Below are positions 26,817 through 35,343 of a stretch of 64,000 bases of DNA, one piece after another. Every line of letters starts with the position of its first letter. Positions within the stretch are counted from its first letter, which is position 1. The position numbers were made by a program, and so were the translations under genes. Below the pieces are notes generated by a model that saw nothing but the letters and a program-made list of their open reading frames with translations, did no database searches and had not been told where the DNA came from. Location: contig NZ_JALOCH010000007.1 of the NCBI RefSeq assembly GCF_023227875.1, forward strand, positions 62,001 to 126,000, read 5' to 3'. The DNA is from Methanoregula sp. (lineage in GTDB: Archaea > Halobacteriota > Methanomicrobia > Methanomicrobiales > Methanospirillaceae).

Positions 26817-27572
26817 CTATTTTTTCCCCGAATAAGCTTCATAACCATAAATATTCTTTTTTCCAAGACGGTCTTCAGTCAATTCAAATGTGGTGATATC
26901 TGGATCTGTATGGTATTGAACCTCATATGGTCTTTTCAGCATTCTTTGTAAAAAGCGAGCATTGTTGGTCCTGCCATCAACGACCATGAAAAAACCCGGA
27001 AGAAGCGTTGATTCATATTTAAGTATATCTCCGGACATTACCGTTCTGGTCGGATTTTTATAAGATATGCCGTGAATACTGCCTTCGACATTCATGGGAT
27101 CTGGCCCGTCCAGATAAACAAAGTCAGGAACAACATCAGGAAGTTCGTCATAAAAGTGACATACCTGTCCTTGGTACTCAGCGATATGGACCTTTGAAAA
27201 GGTGATTTTTGAGAAATCAGAAAGGTCTGCAAGTTTAATCTTGTTATGAGTATTATCTTTCCATACGTCAGTTGTCTCGATCGATACAATTGATGGTTTC
27301 TCGTATTGCGGGGATGCCGCGATTGCATGATATTCGTCCCAGTTCTGTTTTAGTGCATATGCCATGACTATTGTACTAAACCCGGAGCCGAACTCAAGTA
27401 TGGAAAATGGTTTGCGCTCTCGCACAACCAGATACAGGTGGGCAAGATCGGAATAGTTGGCGGAGATTTCCTTTTGGTTCCCCTGAACCAATCGGTCAAT
27501 AACACCATATTTTTCCAGCAAATCTTTAGCTTGGGACTCAGTAAATGCTTTAAAATTTTTGTGTCTTTTCAT
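26817..27572 (-). CDS. Class I SAM-methyltransferase-like protein
   Basis: A 251-residue protein. The Rossmann SAM-binding motif I is seen as SILEFGSGFSTIVMAYAL (about 57-74), an acidic residue follows in VSIETTDVW, and PDFVYLDGPDP (about 148) matches motif IV-like positions of class I methyltransferases in O-antigen clusters. The C-terminus ends in KKNIYGYEAYSGKK. The substrate is unknown; methylation of a glycan or a related NTP-sugar reaction is possible. It is on the same strand, 19 bp upstream of the deacetylase. Confidence 0.55.
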   Translation of the reverse strand: MKRHKNFKAFTESQAKDLLEKYGVIDRLVQGNQKEISANYSDLAHLYLVVRERKPFSILEFGSGFSTIVMAYALKQNWDEYHAIAASPQYEKPSIVSIETTDVWKDNTHNKIKLADLSDFSKITFSKVHIAEYQGQVCHFYDELPDVVPDFVYLDGPDPMNVEGSIHGISYKNPTRTVMSGDILKYESTLLPGFFMVVDGRTNNARFLQRMLKRPYEVQYHTDPDITTFELTEDRLGKKNIYGYEAYSGKK

Positions 27573-27811
27573 TCCAATTCCCCCATAGTTGAATAATACC
27601 TGACTATTTCAATTGAAATTCCAATATTCGATTTCCATATTATATGGTCTAATTCTACAAATCAAGGAACTCCACCTGAATAATTATGAGAGTTAAAATT
27701 ATGAGAGTTCATAAGATATATTTTTTGAAAAATTAAGTTCTCATTCTTATGGATAATGCCAAATAATCATTATTGTGATAATCCAATGAGTGCATACAGA
27801 AGATCGATTTT
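27573..27811. other. A/T-rich spacer without a recognised gene
   Basis: About 240 bp separate the methyltransferase-like gene from neuA. AATTATGAGAGTT occurs twice in tandem (about 27682-27710) and TATATTTTTTG follows. It marks the sharp change from A/T-rich genes (left) to the more G/C-balanced nonulosonate genes (right). No coding frame of note. Confidence 0.4.
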
Positions 27812-28525
27812 TTATCGGTTCTCCCTTGACAGTAACCATTCTGCCATCTCTAAATCAAACGGCTCATCAACATTTACTACTGGACGATTTACGACGATCG
27901 CAACCGCATCCCGGTCAATGACCCACCCCTTGTCCACAAGGTGCTTTCGCGTCACGGCGTAGCATAACCCATTCCGGTGGTAATAATGTGGAATACCCTG
28001 ACGCAGACTGTGTTTTGCTCCATCGGGCAGGTAGAAACCAAGTATTCCCCGTTCATCAATGGTCAGGGTTTTATGGGGCGTATAGTGTGCAGCAGTTAAT
28101 GATACCGTAGCTGCAGCAGGGGCACCCTCGTCCACAACAACCCGGACAGTACGTTCAACATCCTCTGTGCAGCGCAATGGACTCGTCGGTTCTAATAACA
28201 CTGAAACATCGAAATGCATATTATAATGTGTCTCCGCAGCGAGCCACGCATGACGCCACATACTTACGGTTGTTGCCGTATCACTAGCAAATTCATTGGG
28301 TCGCATGAAGGGTACATCCAGACCATGCCGCCGGCCCTCGTTCGCGATCTCTTCATCATCCGTAGACAATATCCGAGCGTCCAGCCAAGGTAGTGAAGAT
28401 GCGATCCTGCCCGCTCTTCCAACAAGAGTGAGCCCCCCAACGATACATATATTCTTATGGGGAATTGATTTTGATCCTCCCCGAGCCGGAATAACCGCCA
28501 GGATTGTCTTGCCCGACAGGCTCAT
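27812..28525 (-). CDS. neuA: Acylneuraminate (nonulosonate) cytidylyltransferase, NeuA-like
   Basis: A 237-residue CMP-sugar synthetase activating a nonulosonic acid with CTP. The nucleotide-binding P-loop IPARGGSKSIPHKNI (12-26), STDDEEIANEG (about 54) and the metal-binding LLEPTSPLRCTEDV (about 109) are all present, with VDEPFDLEMAEWLL at the end as usual. Length is typical of single-domain NeuA/LegF. The start overlaps the oxidoreductase stop (ATGA), making it the last gene of a coupled leftward run that begins at neuB. The actual sugar (Neu5Ac, legionaminic or another) cannot be read from the sequence. Confidence 0.88.
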   Translation of the reverse strand: MSLSGKTILAVIPARGGSKSIPHKNICIVGGLTLVGRAGRIASSLPWLDARILSTDDEEIANEGRRHGLDVPFMRPNEFASDTATTVSMWRHAWLAAETHYNMHFDVSVLLEPTSPLRCTEDVERTVRVVVDEGAPAAATVSLTAAHYTPHKTLTIDERGILGFYLPDGAKHSLRQGIPHYYHRNGLCYAVTRKHLVDKGWVIDRDAVAIVVNRPVVNVDEPFDLEMAEWLLSRENR

Positions 28526-29535
28526 TGAATCGGCTCCTTATTCAGAACGACGGTCCGATCCTCAGCGCTGCTGGTACGGATTGCCTCAATAATATCCATA
28601 ACGCGGACACCATCGTCAAGAGTGCAGGTACGGATCGGAGCGCCATTCACGACATCGAGAAACTCACGTGCTACCGACATAAACATGTCATTTCTATCGA
28701 AAGAAAAAAATTCTTCATCCCAGGTTTGGCTGGATTTGTTTCCAATAGCGATACGGTTCGGTTCTACTGACCACAGAATCGTTCCCTTTTCACCAATAAA
28801 GCGGATAAATTTTTCATGGGGCCGGCCATACAGATCGAGATGAATTGTGATTCGAAGATTGTTCGGATAGGTAAGATGAACATCAACGTTATCGTCAGTC
28901 TCAATTTCAAGATCTGAGATCAGTTCTACCCGGCCGGAGAGCTTCTCCGGCAAACCGAAGAACCATACCATGAGGTCGATCCAATGACTCTCATCCAGTA
29001 GTGCACCTCCTCCTTGAGCTGCGCTGGCCATAAAGAAATCCTGATATGGCTCCCAAGGATGCCAGTCTGCGAGATGAGCCGACATGTGGAATTGGACGTG
29101 CAGTATACGGCCAATCCTTCCTGCCATTACCAGTTCGCGAACCCGGGCAAGCGGTGGCCACCAGCGCCATGTGTATCCCAACAGCACGGGGAGACCGGTA
29201 CTTCTCATGACATCCACCATTCGACGAGCATCAGCTGCAGTCCGGGCAGGGGGTTTCTCCAAGAGTACAGGCAATCCGCGACTCAATGCTTTGATTGTCT
29301 GTTCCGGATGGAAAGCGGTTGGAGAACAAATAATCACACCGTCCAAATCCGTAATGCTCAAGGCATCAGCCAGATTACCAAAACTCTGCACCACAGGCAT
29401 TCCAGAGGCTAGTTCCAAACATCGATCGTGGTTCGGATCAAAACAGGAAATCCGACAACCCAGTGCAATGAGGTTCTTTGCATGCCGTTTACCTACACTG
29501 CCGCATCCCATAATCAGAAAATGTCGATGAATCAT
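28522..29535 (-). CDS. Gfo/Idh/MocA-family oxidoreductase
   Basis: A 337-residue NAD(P)-dependent sugar oxidoreductase. The Rossmann motif GCGSVGKRHAKNL (9-21), the CSPTAFHPEQ loop (about 73) and the catalytic EKPPARTAADARRM (about 95, Lys) are typical, with a beta-sheet domain (HLTYPNNLRITIHLDLYG) behind. Related genes sit beside NeuA/NeuB in several sialic/legionaminic clusters, where a ketone or hydroxyl of the sugar precursor is a likely substrate. It is 18 bp downstream of the ThDP enzyme on the minus strand and coupled to neuA. Confidence 0.8.
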   Translation of the reverse strand: MIHRHFLIMGCGSVGKRHAKNLIALGCRISCFDPNHDRCLELASGMPVVQSFGNLADALSITDLDGVIICSPTAFHPEQTIKALSRGLPVLLEKPPARTAADARRMVDVMRSTGLPVLLGYTWRWWPPLARVRELVMAGRIGRILHVQFHMSAHLADWHPWEPYQDFFMASAAQGGGALLDESHWIDLMVWFFGLPEKLSGRVELISDLEIETDDNVDVHLTYPNNLRITIHLDLYGRPHEKFIRFIGEKGTILWSVEPNRIAIGNKSSQTWDEEFFSFDRNDMFMSVAREFLDVVNGAPIRTCTLDDGVRVMDIIEAIRTSSAEDRTVVLNKEPIQ

Positions 29536-29553
29536 GATGAATCGTCCATTTTT

Positions 29554-31095
29554 TCATCGGATACCTTTTACCATCGCCACGTATAAATCGGGATCGAAAG
29601 AAATTTCAAGAAATGCCGGCCCGTTATCCGGATTCCAGCAGGTCAAGGCATCGTTTACGTCTGCTATTGTCTCTGCATGTGTTGCTGTGAGGCCTAATGC
29701 AGTTAGCACAGGCACCCACGACCGATCTTCAAGGATAAGGGGTTCCTGCGTCAGGCCCGCCTTTATTGCCCGGGTGCGGATAGAGCCGAAAGCTCCATCA
29801 CTCATCAGTATGACCATGAGTGGTAAATGGTGACGGACTGCCAAGGTGATTTCAGCGAGATACATCCCGATGCTTCCATCTCCCAGAAAAACAACCGTGG
29901 GTACAGAGGAATCATAAAGGGCGGCGCCAAGGGCCATGGGAAGACCGACCCCCATATATCGCCCTTGGCCTGATAACAGACACCAATCTGATCGACGCGC
30001 CAACCAAGCATGCTCACCGATAGTACAGAAATATCCAGTGTCCATTACAACACGAACACGACCTTTAAAATGGTTATTCACGGTATGAAAAACCTGTCCC
30101 GGAAGAAAGTTCTTATCCATCGTGGAATGGAGATGTGTCAGTATTTCAGCGAGGAGATCCAGTCCCCATGATTTCCCATTGAGAGCTTCGAATGCAGGTT
30201 GCGCTGCAAGTAAACCCGCACGAGCAGAGAAAGAGAATCCCTCATATCCGGGTGTATGTACCGCATCAATCGCAACTGAGGTGCACGGAAAAGGTTTTGC
30301 AGCAAGGACTTCACGGGCAGTCAGCCCGAGAGCGATAACGAGGTCGGATTTGCGAAATAAATGCGATTCGGGAGTCTGGTTCTCTCCAACACCGGTAAAC
30401 ACTCCTGCTGCACTGGGCAGGGTTTCGTCAATGACTCCTTTGGCCGCAGCGGTACTAAAAACCGGAACCTGAAGTGCTGCTAATTTCTTTCCCCAACCTT
30501 GCCGCTCGGCAAGGGTACCGGCAATCACAATCGGTCGTTCCGCCTGGGAAATTGCTTTCACTAGATCATCAACCGATCCGGTGAGGGGGGGATCTCTCGG
30601 GAGGGGGACTTGCCGGGATTTCGATTCGGTGAGTTCGAAAACCACAGGACCAGGTACTTCAGATTCAGCCCAATCGCTCATATCCCTTAAATACGGCCCA
30701 TCAGATCCTGTTCTGCATATTCCTTTAGTTACACTGTTTACCAGGGTGAAATGATCGAGCCGTTTATGTGCTTGGGAAAAAGGAGAATTTTCCGGAAATG
30801 CCTCCGTCAGATGGACAACTGGCATGGATTCAAACCATGCTGTAGCTAATCCCGGAATTGAATTGGCCAGTCCCGGACCCTTGATAGACAATGAGATACC
30901 GGCCCGGCCCGACAGTTTTCCAATTGTTGCCGCCATGATGACCCCTGATCCTTCGAAACGGGTCAGATGAAATGCGATATTCTTTTTCCTGAATGCATTG
31001 ATCAGATCGAGCGTTGCCCCGCTTCCGGGAATGCCAAATACCCTCTCAACACCCTGTTTTGCCGCTTCATCGGCCATCTGGTCAAATGAGATCAA
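29554..31095 (-). CDS. Thiamine-diphosphate-dependent enzyme (acetolactate-synthase-like fold)
   Basis: A 513-residue protein with the three-domain ThDP layout. The N-terminal Pyr domain has VERVFGIPGSGATLDL (about 16), HLTRFEGSGVIMAATIGKLSGRAG with the catalytic Glu, and an IPGLATAWFESMPVVHL loop. A central Rossmann-like domain follows. The C-terminal PP domain has GQGRYMGVGLPMALGAAL and the metal/ThDP motif LGDGSIGMYLAEI followed by ILMSDGAFGSIR, where NN is usual. FAD-binding residues are not obvious. The reaction is unknown; a 2-keto-acid decarboxylase or ligase is likely. It is coupled by ATGA to a 2-hydroxyacid dehydrogenase, so the two may handle the same C2-C4 acid. Unusual in a nonulosonate cluster. 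Confidence 0.75.
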   Translation of the reverse strand: MISFDQMADEAAKQGVERVFGIPGSGATLDLINAFRKKNIAFHLTRFEGSGVIMAATIGKLSGRAGISLSIKGPGLANSIPGLATAWFESMPVVHLTEAFPENSPFSQAHKRLDHFTLVNSVTKGICRTGSDGPYLRDMSDWAESEVPGPVVFELTESKSRQVPLPRDPPLTGSVDDLVKAISQAERPIVIAGTLAERQGWGKKLAALQVPVFSTAAAKGVIDETLPSAAGVFTGVGENQTPESHLFRKSDLVIALGLTAREVLAAKPFPCTSVAIDAVHTPGYEGFSFSARAGLLAAQPAFEALNGKSWGLDLLAEILTHLHSTMDKNFLPGQVFHTVNNHFKGRVRVVMDTGYFCTIGEHAWLARRSDWCLLSGQGRYMGVGLPMALGAALYDSSVPTVVFLGDGSIGMYLAEITLAVRHHLPLMVILMSDGAFGSIRTRAIKAGLTQEPLILEDRSWVPVLTALGLTATHAETIADVNDALTCWNPDNGPAFLEISFDPDLYVAMVKGIR

Positions 31096-32057
31096 CAGGA
31101 TTCTCCGTTCAAAAGCGTTTCACGAATTTTTTTTGCTGCATGACTGCATACGAACCGAACTGAGTCTGGGCTGAATCCACCACAATGGGGGGTGATCAAG
31201 ATATTATCGTGTTCCCGAGAGTACAATACAAGGGGATGATTTTCAATATCCGGTTCGCCAGTCAGGACGTCCAGACCTGCACCGTGGATACGCCCTGAAC
31301 GTAATCCATCGAGAAGTGCAATTTCATCAACAATCGGACCCCGTGAAGTATTGATCACGATGGCGCCAGGTTTGATCCTTTCGAGTAGTGCACGGGAAAC
31401 CAAACCTTCAGTCTCAGATCCCAAGTGAACATGTATTGAGATAAAGTCACTAGTCTCCATTACTGATTCTAATGATGCAGGCTGAATTGTATCAGGCCAC
31501 TCAGTGAGATAGGGGTCATATCCAATTACATCCATTCCAAAAGCACGGGCATACCGGCTCATCCATCCTCCGATACGGCCACACCCGATGAGGCCCAGCC
31601 GGCGTCCTCGTAACATGATTCCCGGAAACTCTTCACGCACCCATTTTCCTTCGGAAACATGCGATATGGCTGCAGGAAGTCGACGGGCACAGGCCAAGAG
31701 GAGAGCCCAAGAAAGTTCAGCTGCAGGTGTGATGTTTTGCAGGAGTTCCGGATCCTCTTTTAATGTCCGAACGGAAATACCACGACGGGTGATTTCACTA
31801 CGATCAATATGATCTGAACCGGTTGTCGCACAGGAGATTATCTGCAATTTTGGGGCAGATGCAATCATTGTGTCGGTAATATGAACTTTCATCGATGCAT
31901 CAAGGACGGCATCTGCATACGGTAATGCACTTGAAAATGCGCCAGCATCTGCTGTGATATGCTTAACGTCGGCAATATCATGTAAAATCTCATATGATGC
32001 TTCATATCCTTCCGGGGATCCGAGATATATGACGCGCTTCATTTCAAACAACCTCAT
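31092..32057 (-). CDS. D-2-hydroxyacid dehydrogenase (3-phosphoglycerate dehydrogenase-like)
   Basis: A 321-residue member of the D-isomer-specific 2-hydroxyacid dehydrogenases, which interconvert 2-hydroxy and 2-keto acids with NAD(H). The NAD motif is RRLGLIGCGRIGGWMSRYARAFG (about 151). The catalytic Arg is in INTSRGPIVDE (about 235), the Glu in GLDVLTGEPD (about 264) and the His in ITPHCGGFSPDS (about 287). It lacks the ACT domain of SerA. ATG 32057 (MRLFEMKRV) is used; ATG 32042 (MKRVIYLG) is also possible. It overlaps the ThDP gene start and follows neuC by 11 bp. Confidence 0.82.
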   Translation of the reverse strand: MRLFEMKRVIYLGSPEGYEASYEILHDIADVKHITADAGAFSSALPYADAVLDASMKVHITDTMIASAPKLQIISCATTGSDHIDRSEITRRGISVRTLKEDPELLQNITPAAELSWALLLACARRLPAAISHVSEGKWVREEFPGIMLRGRRLGLIGCGRIGGWMSRYARAFGMDVIGYDPYLTEWPDTIQPASLESVMETSDFISIHVHLGSETEGLVSRALLERIKPGAIVINTSRGPIVDEIALLDGLRSGRIHGAGLDVLTGEPDIENHPLVLYSREHDNILITPHCGGFSPDSVRFVCSHAAKKIRETLLNGESC

Positions 32058-32068
32058 GTTTCTTCAGG

Positions 32069-33229
32069 TTAGTAAGATATTTTTTTTGAGAATTTTAATT
32101 CAACTTTACTCAGGAGATCTGCAATTATCTCACCGGCACATCCGCCACCGTACACATGACTTTTTTCGGAAGGTCCATTCTGGATCTGCTTTCTTATAGC
32201 GTCTACTATCAATTTGCGGTCATAATCAACATCAATTACATTATTTCCACGATCACGTCCGTCCTGCCGCGTTCCAATATTTACAACGGGAACACCCATA
32301 TAAGCACATTCCCTGATACCCACACTGGAATTCCCAATTAAACAAAGACTATTCTTCAATATTTTTAAAAAGTGATCTGGTTCCATATTTTTGAAAAAAT
32401 GTATGGGTGCATCTGGATGTCTTTCACGGAATGCACGTATCCCTTTGCTTGTACCATCAGAACCGGCATCCACATTAGGCCAGAACCAGAACGTCGGAAT
32501 ATTCAAAATCTGAATGGCGTGTAGTGTTTCCTCAACATTTTTTTGGGATGCATCATATTCCGTGGTAACCGGGTGTTGTAATACAACAAGATAGCCGTCA
32601 TTAAATGTGCATTTTCCAGTACCTACTCCGCCATAAACGGTAAATGGATCAAAATCCAGCTCTGGATTCTGTAATACCTTGTCCGCAAGATCAATTGATG
32701 GACACCCCGTATTAAAAACTAATCGCGGATCTTCCCCCAGTTTTATCACACGATCATACGCCCCTTGAGAAGAAACAAAGTGGTAGTCCGCTAACTTTGT
32801 TATGGCATGCCGGACTTTCTCATCGATGTTACCGGTAACCTCTCCACCTTGGATGTGTGCGAGAGGTATATTCATGTATGCAGCACAAATCGCGGTTGCC
32901 ATAGTCTCAAACCGGTCCGCGACAGTAACAACAATATCAGGTTTGATATTATCAAATATCGTTGATAGCTCCAATATGCCAACACCAGTTGTTTTTGCAG
33001 CAACCGCAAGATTTTCTCCTTCAATCACGTTAAATACCCGTGCAGTGATAGTGAAGCCATCTTTTTCAATATAATTGCTGACAGTTCCATATCGATCAAG
33101 TAATGCTGAGGCAGCAACAATTAGCTGAAGCTCCAGATCCGGGTGATTTTGTATTGCCTGCAATGCGGTCTTTATTCGGCTGTACGATGGTCGGGCTGTA
33201 ATCACAACACAAATTTTACGTTTTTTCAT
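32069..33229 (-). CDS. neuC: UDP-N-acetylglucosamine 2-epimerase, hydrolysing type (NeuC-like)
   Basis: A 386-residue enzyme of the GT-B-like epimerase family that releases ManNAc (or a diacetamido analogue) and UDP. Signature stretches are ICVVITARPSYSRIKTAL (5-22), DIVVTVADRFETMATAICAAYMNIPLAHIQGGE (about 104-136), GKCTFNDGYLVVLQHPVTTEY (about 208) and GNSSVGIRECAYMGVPVVNIGTRQDGR (about 303). The ARPSYSR form is characteristic of hydrolysing NeuC/LegG rather than WecB (GARPQF). It overlaps neuB by 14 bp, confirming a coupled neuB-neuC pair. Confidence 0.9.
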   Translation of the reverse strand: MKKRKICVVITARPSYSRIKTALQAIQNHPDLELQLIVAASALLDRYGTVSNYIEKDGFTITARVFNVIEGENLAVAAKTTGVGILELSTIFDNIKPDIVVTVADRFETMATAICAAYMNIPLAHIQGGEVTGNIDEKVRHAITKLADYHFVSSQGAYDRVIKLGEDPRLVFNTGCPSIDLADKVLQNPELDFDPFTVYGGVGTGKCTFNDGYLVVLQHPVTTEYDASQKNVEETLHAIQILNIPTFWFWPNVDAGSDGTSKGIRAFRERHPDAPIHFFKNMEPDHFLKILKNSLCLIGNSSVGIRECAYMGVPVVNIGTRQDGRDRGNNVIDVDYDRKLIVDAIRKQIQNGPSEKSHVYGGGCAGEIIADLLSKVELKFSKKISY

Positions 33230-34259
33230 TGAGATCGGACTCTTTGAGGAAATTCCCCTTTTTTAAATCGTTTTTTAGGGATCTTCCGAGAACTTTTTGA
33301 TATTCCCGTGCATCAATCCCGCAGTTTTTTGGTTTTTTCGATTCCAGTATATCTTCTGATATGATTTCGCCAGATTTAAGATCACGGTTGATCGCCAGTG
33401 ATTTTTCAAAAATTTTTTTCAGGACACCCGTGATAATCACATTTTTATCGATACGGCTATTACAGGCCACATTAATGTCATGTGAGCCCGTGACAACCAT
33501 TTTTACTTGGTCTATCGTGAGTGATGCACAGGTATCTGGACCAAACATGCGCTTGTCAAAAACGACATGGAACTCCAATACTTCTGCTCCCAGCGTAGTT
33601 GCTGCAAGGCAGGCATAAATGTCACCAGAGTGATCGCTGTAACCTACGGGTACATGGTATCTCTCCTTTAATTCAGGGATAACATTTAAACCCCAGTCTT
33701 GCGGTTTGGCAGGGTATGCTGAAGTGCATTGGAGGATTGTAAGTGGATTCTTAAAATGTTTTAATAACTCAACAGCTGAATCGATCTCACTGAATGAACT
33801 CATCCCCGATGACAAATAAACCGGTTTACCAGTTCGTGCGATCTTTTGTAACATCAGGAAATTATTGACTTCCCCGGATCCAATTTTATATGCGCCTACA
33901 CCGATCTGCTCCATCATATCTACTGAAGCATTACTGAATGTTGATGGGATGAAATTCAACCCTTTCTTTTCACAGTGTTTTTTTAATTCTGTCCATTGCT
34001 CCGTAGTGAACTCCATCCGTTTCCAGTAATCATATCTGGTTTGATCTTCATAGGAAAAATTCACACGGAATGGCTCAAAAACACTGCTCTCTGCATCAGC
34101 AATATGAACTTGAAATTTAACAGCATCAACACCCGTTTCAGCAAGCGCATCGATATATGAATGTGCAATACCAAGACTCCCCTCATGGGCTTGGCCGATT
34201 TCTGCAATAATATACACAGAATTGTACCTCCTTGAATGTGTAAAATCTTTTGTAATCAT
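33216..34259 (-). CDS. neuB: Nonulosonic acid synthase (NeuB/LegI type)
   Basis: A 347-residue PEP-dependent aldol condensing enzyme that joins phosphoenolpyruvate to an N-acyl mannosamine-type sugar. The TIM barrel starts with YIIAEIGQAHEGSLG (about 16). VDAVKFQVH, SSGMSSFSEID, LQCTSAYPAKP and PVGYSDHSGDIYACLAATTLGAEVLEFHVVFDK give the metal and PEP site. The C-terminal SAF (antifreeze-like) domain covers about 285-347. It is shorter in the middle than PseI and aligns better with NeuB/LegI. First gene of the neu-type run; its partner PseI lies 31 bp upstream. Confidence 0.9.
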   Translation of the reverse strand: MITKDFTHSRRYNSVYIIAEIGQAHEGSLGIAHSYIDALAETGVDAVKFQVHIADAESSVFEPFRVNFSYEDQTRYDYWKRMEFTTEQWTELKKHCEKKGLNFIPSTFSNASVDMMEQIGVGAYKIGSGEVNNFLMLQKIARTGKPVYLSSGMSSFSEIDSAVELLKHFKNPLTILQCTSAYPAKPQDWGLNVIPELKERYHVPVGYSDHSGDIYACLAATTLGAEVLEFHVVFDKRMFGPDTCASLTIDQVKMVVTGSHDINVACNSRIDKNVIITGVLKKIFEKSLAINRDLKSGEIISEDILESKKPKNCGIDAREYQKVLGRSLKNDLKKGNFLKESDLNEKT

Positions 34260-34290
34260 TCAAATTGGATATGCCTCTTTGTCTTTGCAA

Positions 34291-35343
34291 TCACATTATT
34301 AACTTCCATTCTAATGGGGTACCTTTTTTAATATTTTTACTTGCGGTTTTCCCAAGAATGGCCGTAATCTTTTTAGGCGCGATCCCGTAACCGGGTCGAA
34401 TCGATCGCACATTCTCCTCTGTAAATAACTCCCCTTTCTTCATATCCCTGACAACGAACAACGATCTCCGGAACACCCGGCTCGCCTTTTCATGCTCGCT
34501 CACTTCATAACTAATATGCCCAAGTGCCTTCTCGGTTTCACGAACCGCCACAACCATCGCTTTAAACTCCTGCGGTTCAAGGGAGAAACTGCTATCAGGA
34601 CCAAGGGTCTTCCGGGAAACGGTGAGGTGCTTCTCGACGATACAGGCCCCCAGCGCAACTGCGACAACAGGAACCGTTGTACCAAGCGTGTGATCGGAGA
34701 TCCCCACGGGAACATGGAAGGTTTCCACCATGTCGGGGATCGTCTTCATGTTCATGTCCTCCGGGAGCGCCGGGTAGGTGCTCGTGCATTTCAGGAGCGA
34801 GATCTGATCGTTGCCTTCCTGACGAATCGCCGTGATCGCGTCTTCGATCTCTTCCCGCGATGCCATGCCGGTAGACATGATGATCGGTTTGCCGGTCCGG
34901 GCGATGGTACGAATCAGGGGGATGTCAACGATCTCGAACGAGGCAATCTTATACGCGGGGACGTTCATCTCCTGTAAGAATTCCACGGATGTCGGATCAA
35001 ACGGGGTCGAGAAGAGATCGAGATCCAGAGAATTCGCAATCCTCTTGAGATCCGGCTGCCAATCCCACGGGGTGTAGGCTTCACTGTAAAGCTCATAGAG
35101 ATTCTTTCCCTCCCACTGCGTTCCTTTGCCGATCCGGAAGAATTCATTCGTGCAGTTGAGCGTGAGTGTGTCCGGCGTGTAGGTCTGGATCTTAACCGCA
35201 TCGGCTCCTGCCGATTTTGCTGCATGAATAAGTTTCTCTGCTTCCTGGAAATCCTGTTTGTGGTTCGCGGAAAGCTCGGCAATGATGTAGACTGGGTTTC
35301 CCTGTCCGAGGTTATGCTTCCCAATCTTTATCATATCCCCCAT
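34291..35343 (-). CDS. pseI: Pseudaminic acid synthase
   Basis: A 350-residue NeuB-family enzyme condensing 6-deoxy-AltdiNAc with PEP. PseI traits are VYIIAELSANHKQDFQEAEKLIHAAKSAGADAVK beginning at 18, with SANH rather than QAHEG, the TNEFFRIGKGTQWEGKNLYELY segment, YTPWDWQ, STPFDPTSVEFL, and PVGISDHTLGTTVPVVAVALGACIVEKH. A SAF domain occupies the last 65 residues (SLFVVRDMKKGELFTEENVRSIRPG). The start overlaps the pseG-pseH stop by one base (TGATG). Last step before CMP activation in the Pse set. Confidence 0.92.
   Translation of the reverse strand: MGDMIKIGKHNLGQGNPVYIIAELSANHKQDFQEAEKLIHAAKSAGADAVKIQTYTPDTLTLNCTNEFFRIGKGTQWEGKNLYELYSEAYTPWDWQPDLKRIANSLDLDLFSTPFDPTSVEFLQEMNVPAYKIASFEIVDIPLIRTIARTGKPIIMSTGMASREEIEDAITAIRQEGNDQISLLKCTSTYPALPEDMNMKTIPDMVETFHVPVGISDHTLGTTVPVVAVALGACIVEKHLTVSRKTLGPDSSFSLEPQEFKAMVVAVRETEKALGHISYEVSEHEKASRVFRRSLFVVRDMKKGELFTEENVRSIRPGYGIAPKKITAILGKTASKNIKKGTPLEWKLIM

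Noticed and set aside
27682..27710. AATTATGAGAGTT tandem repeat as regulatory array
   Set aside because: Only two copies and no pairing or promoter context that supports a role.
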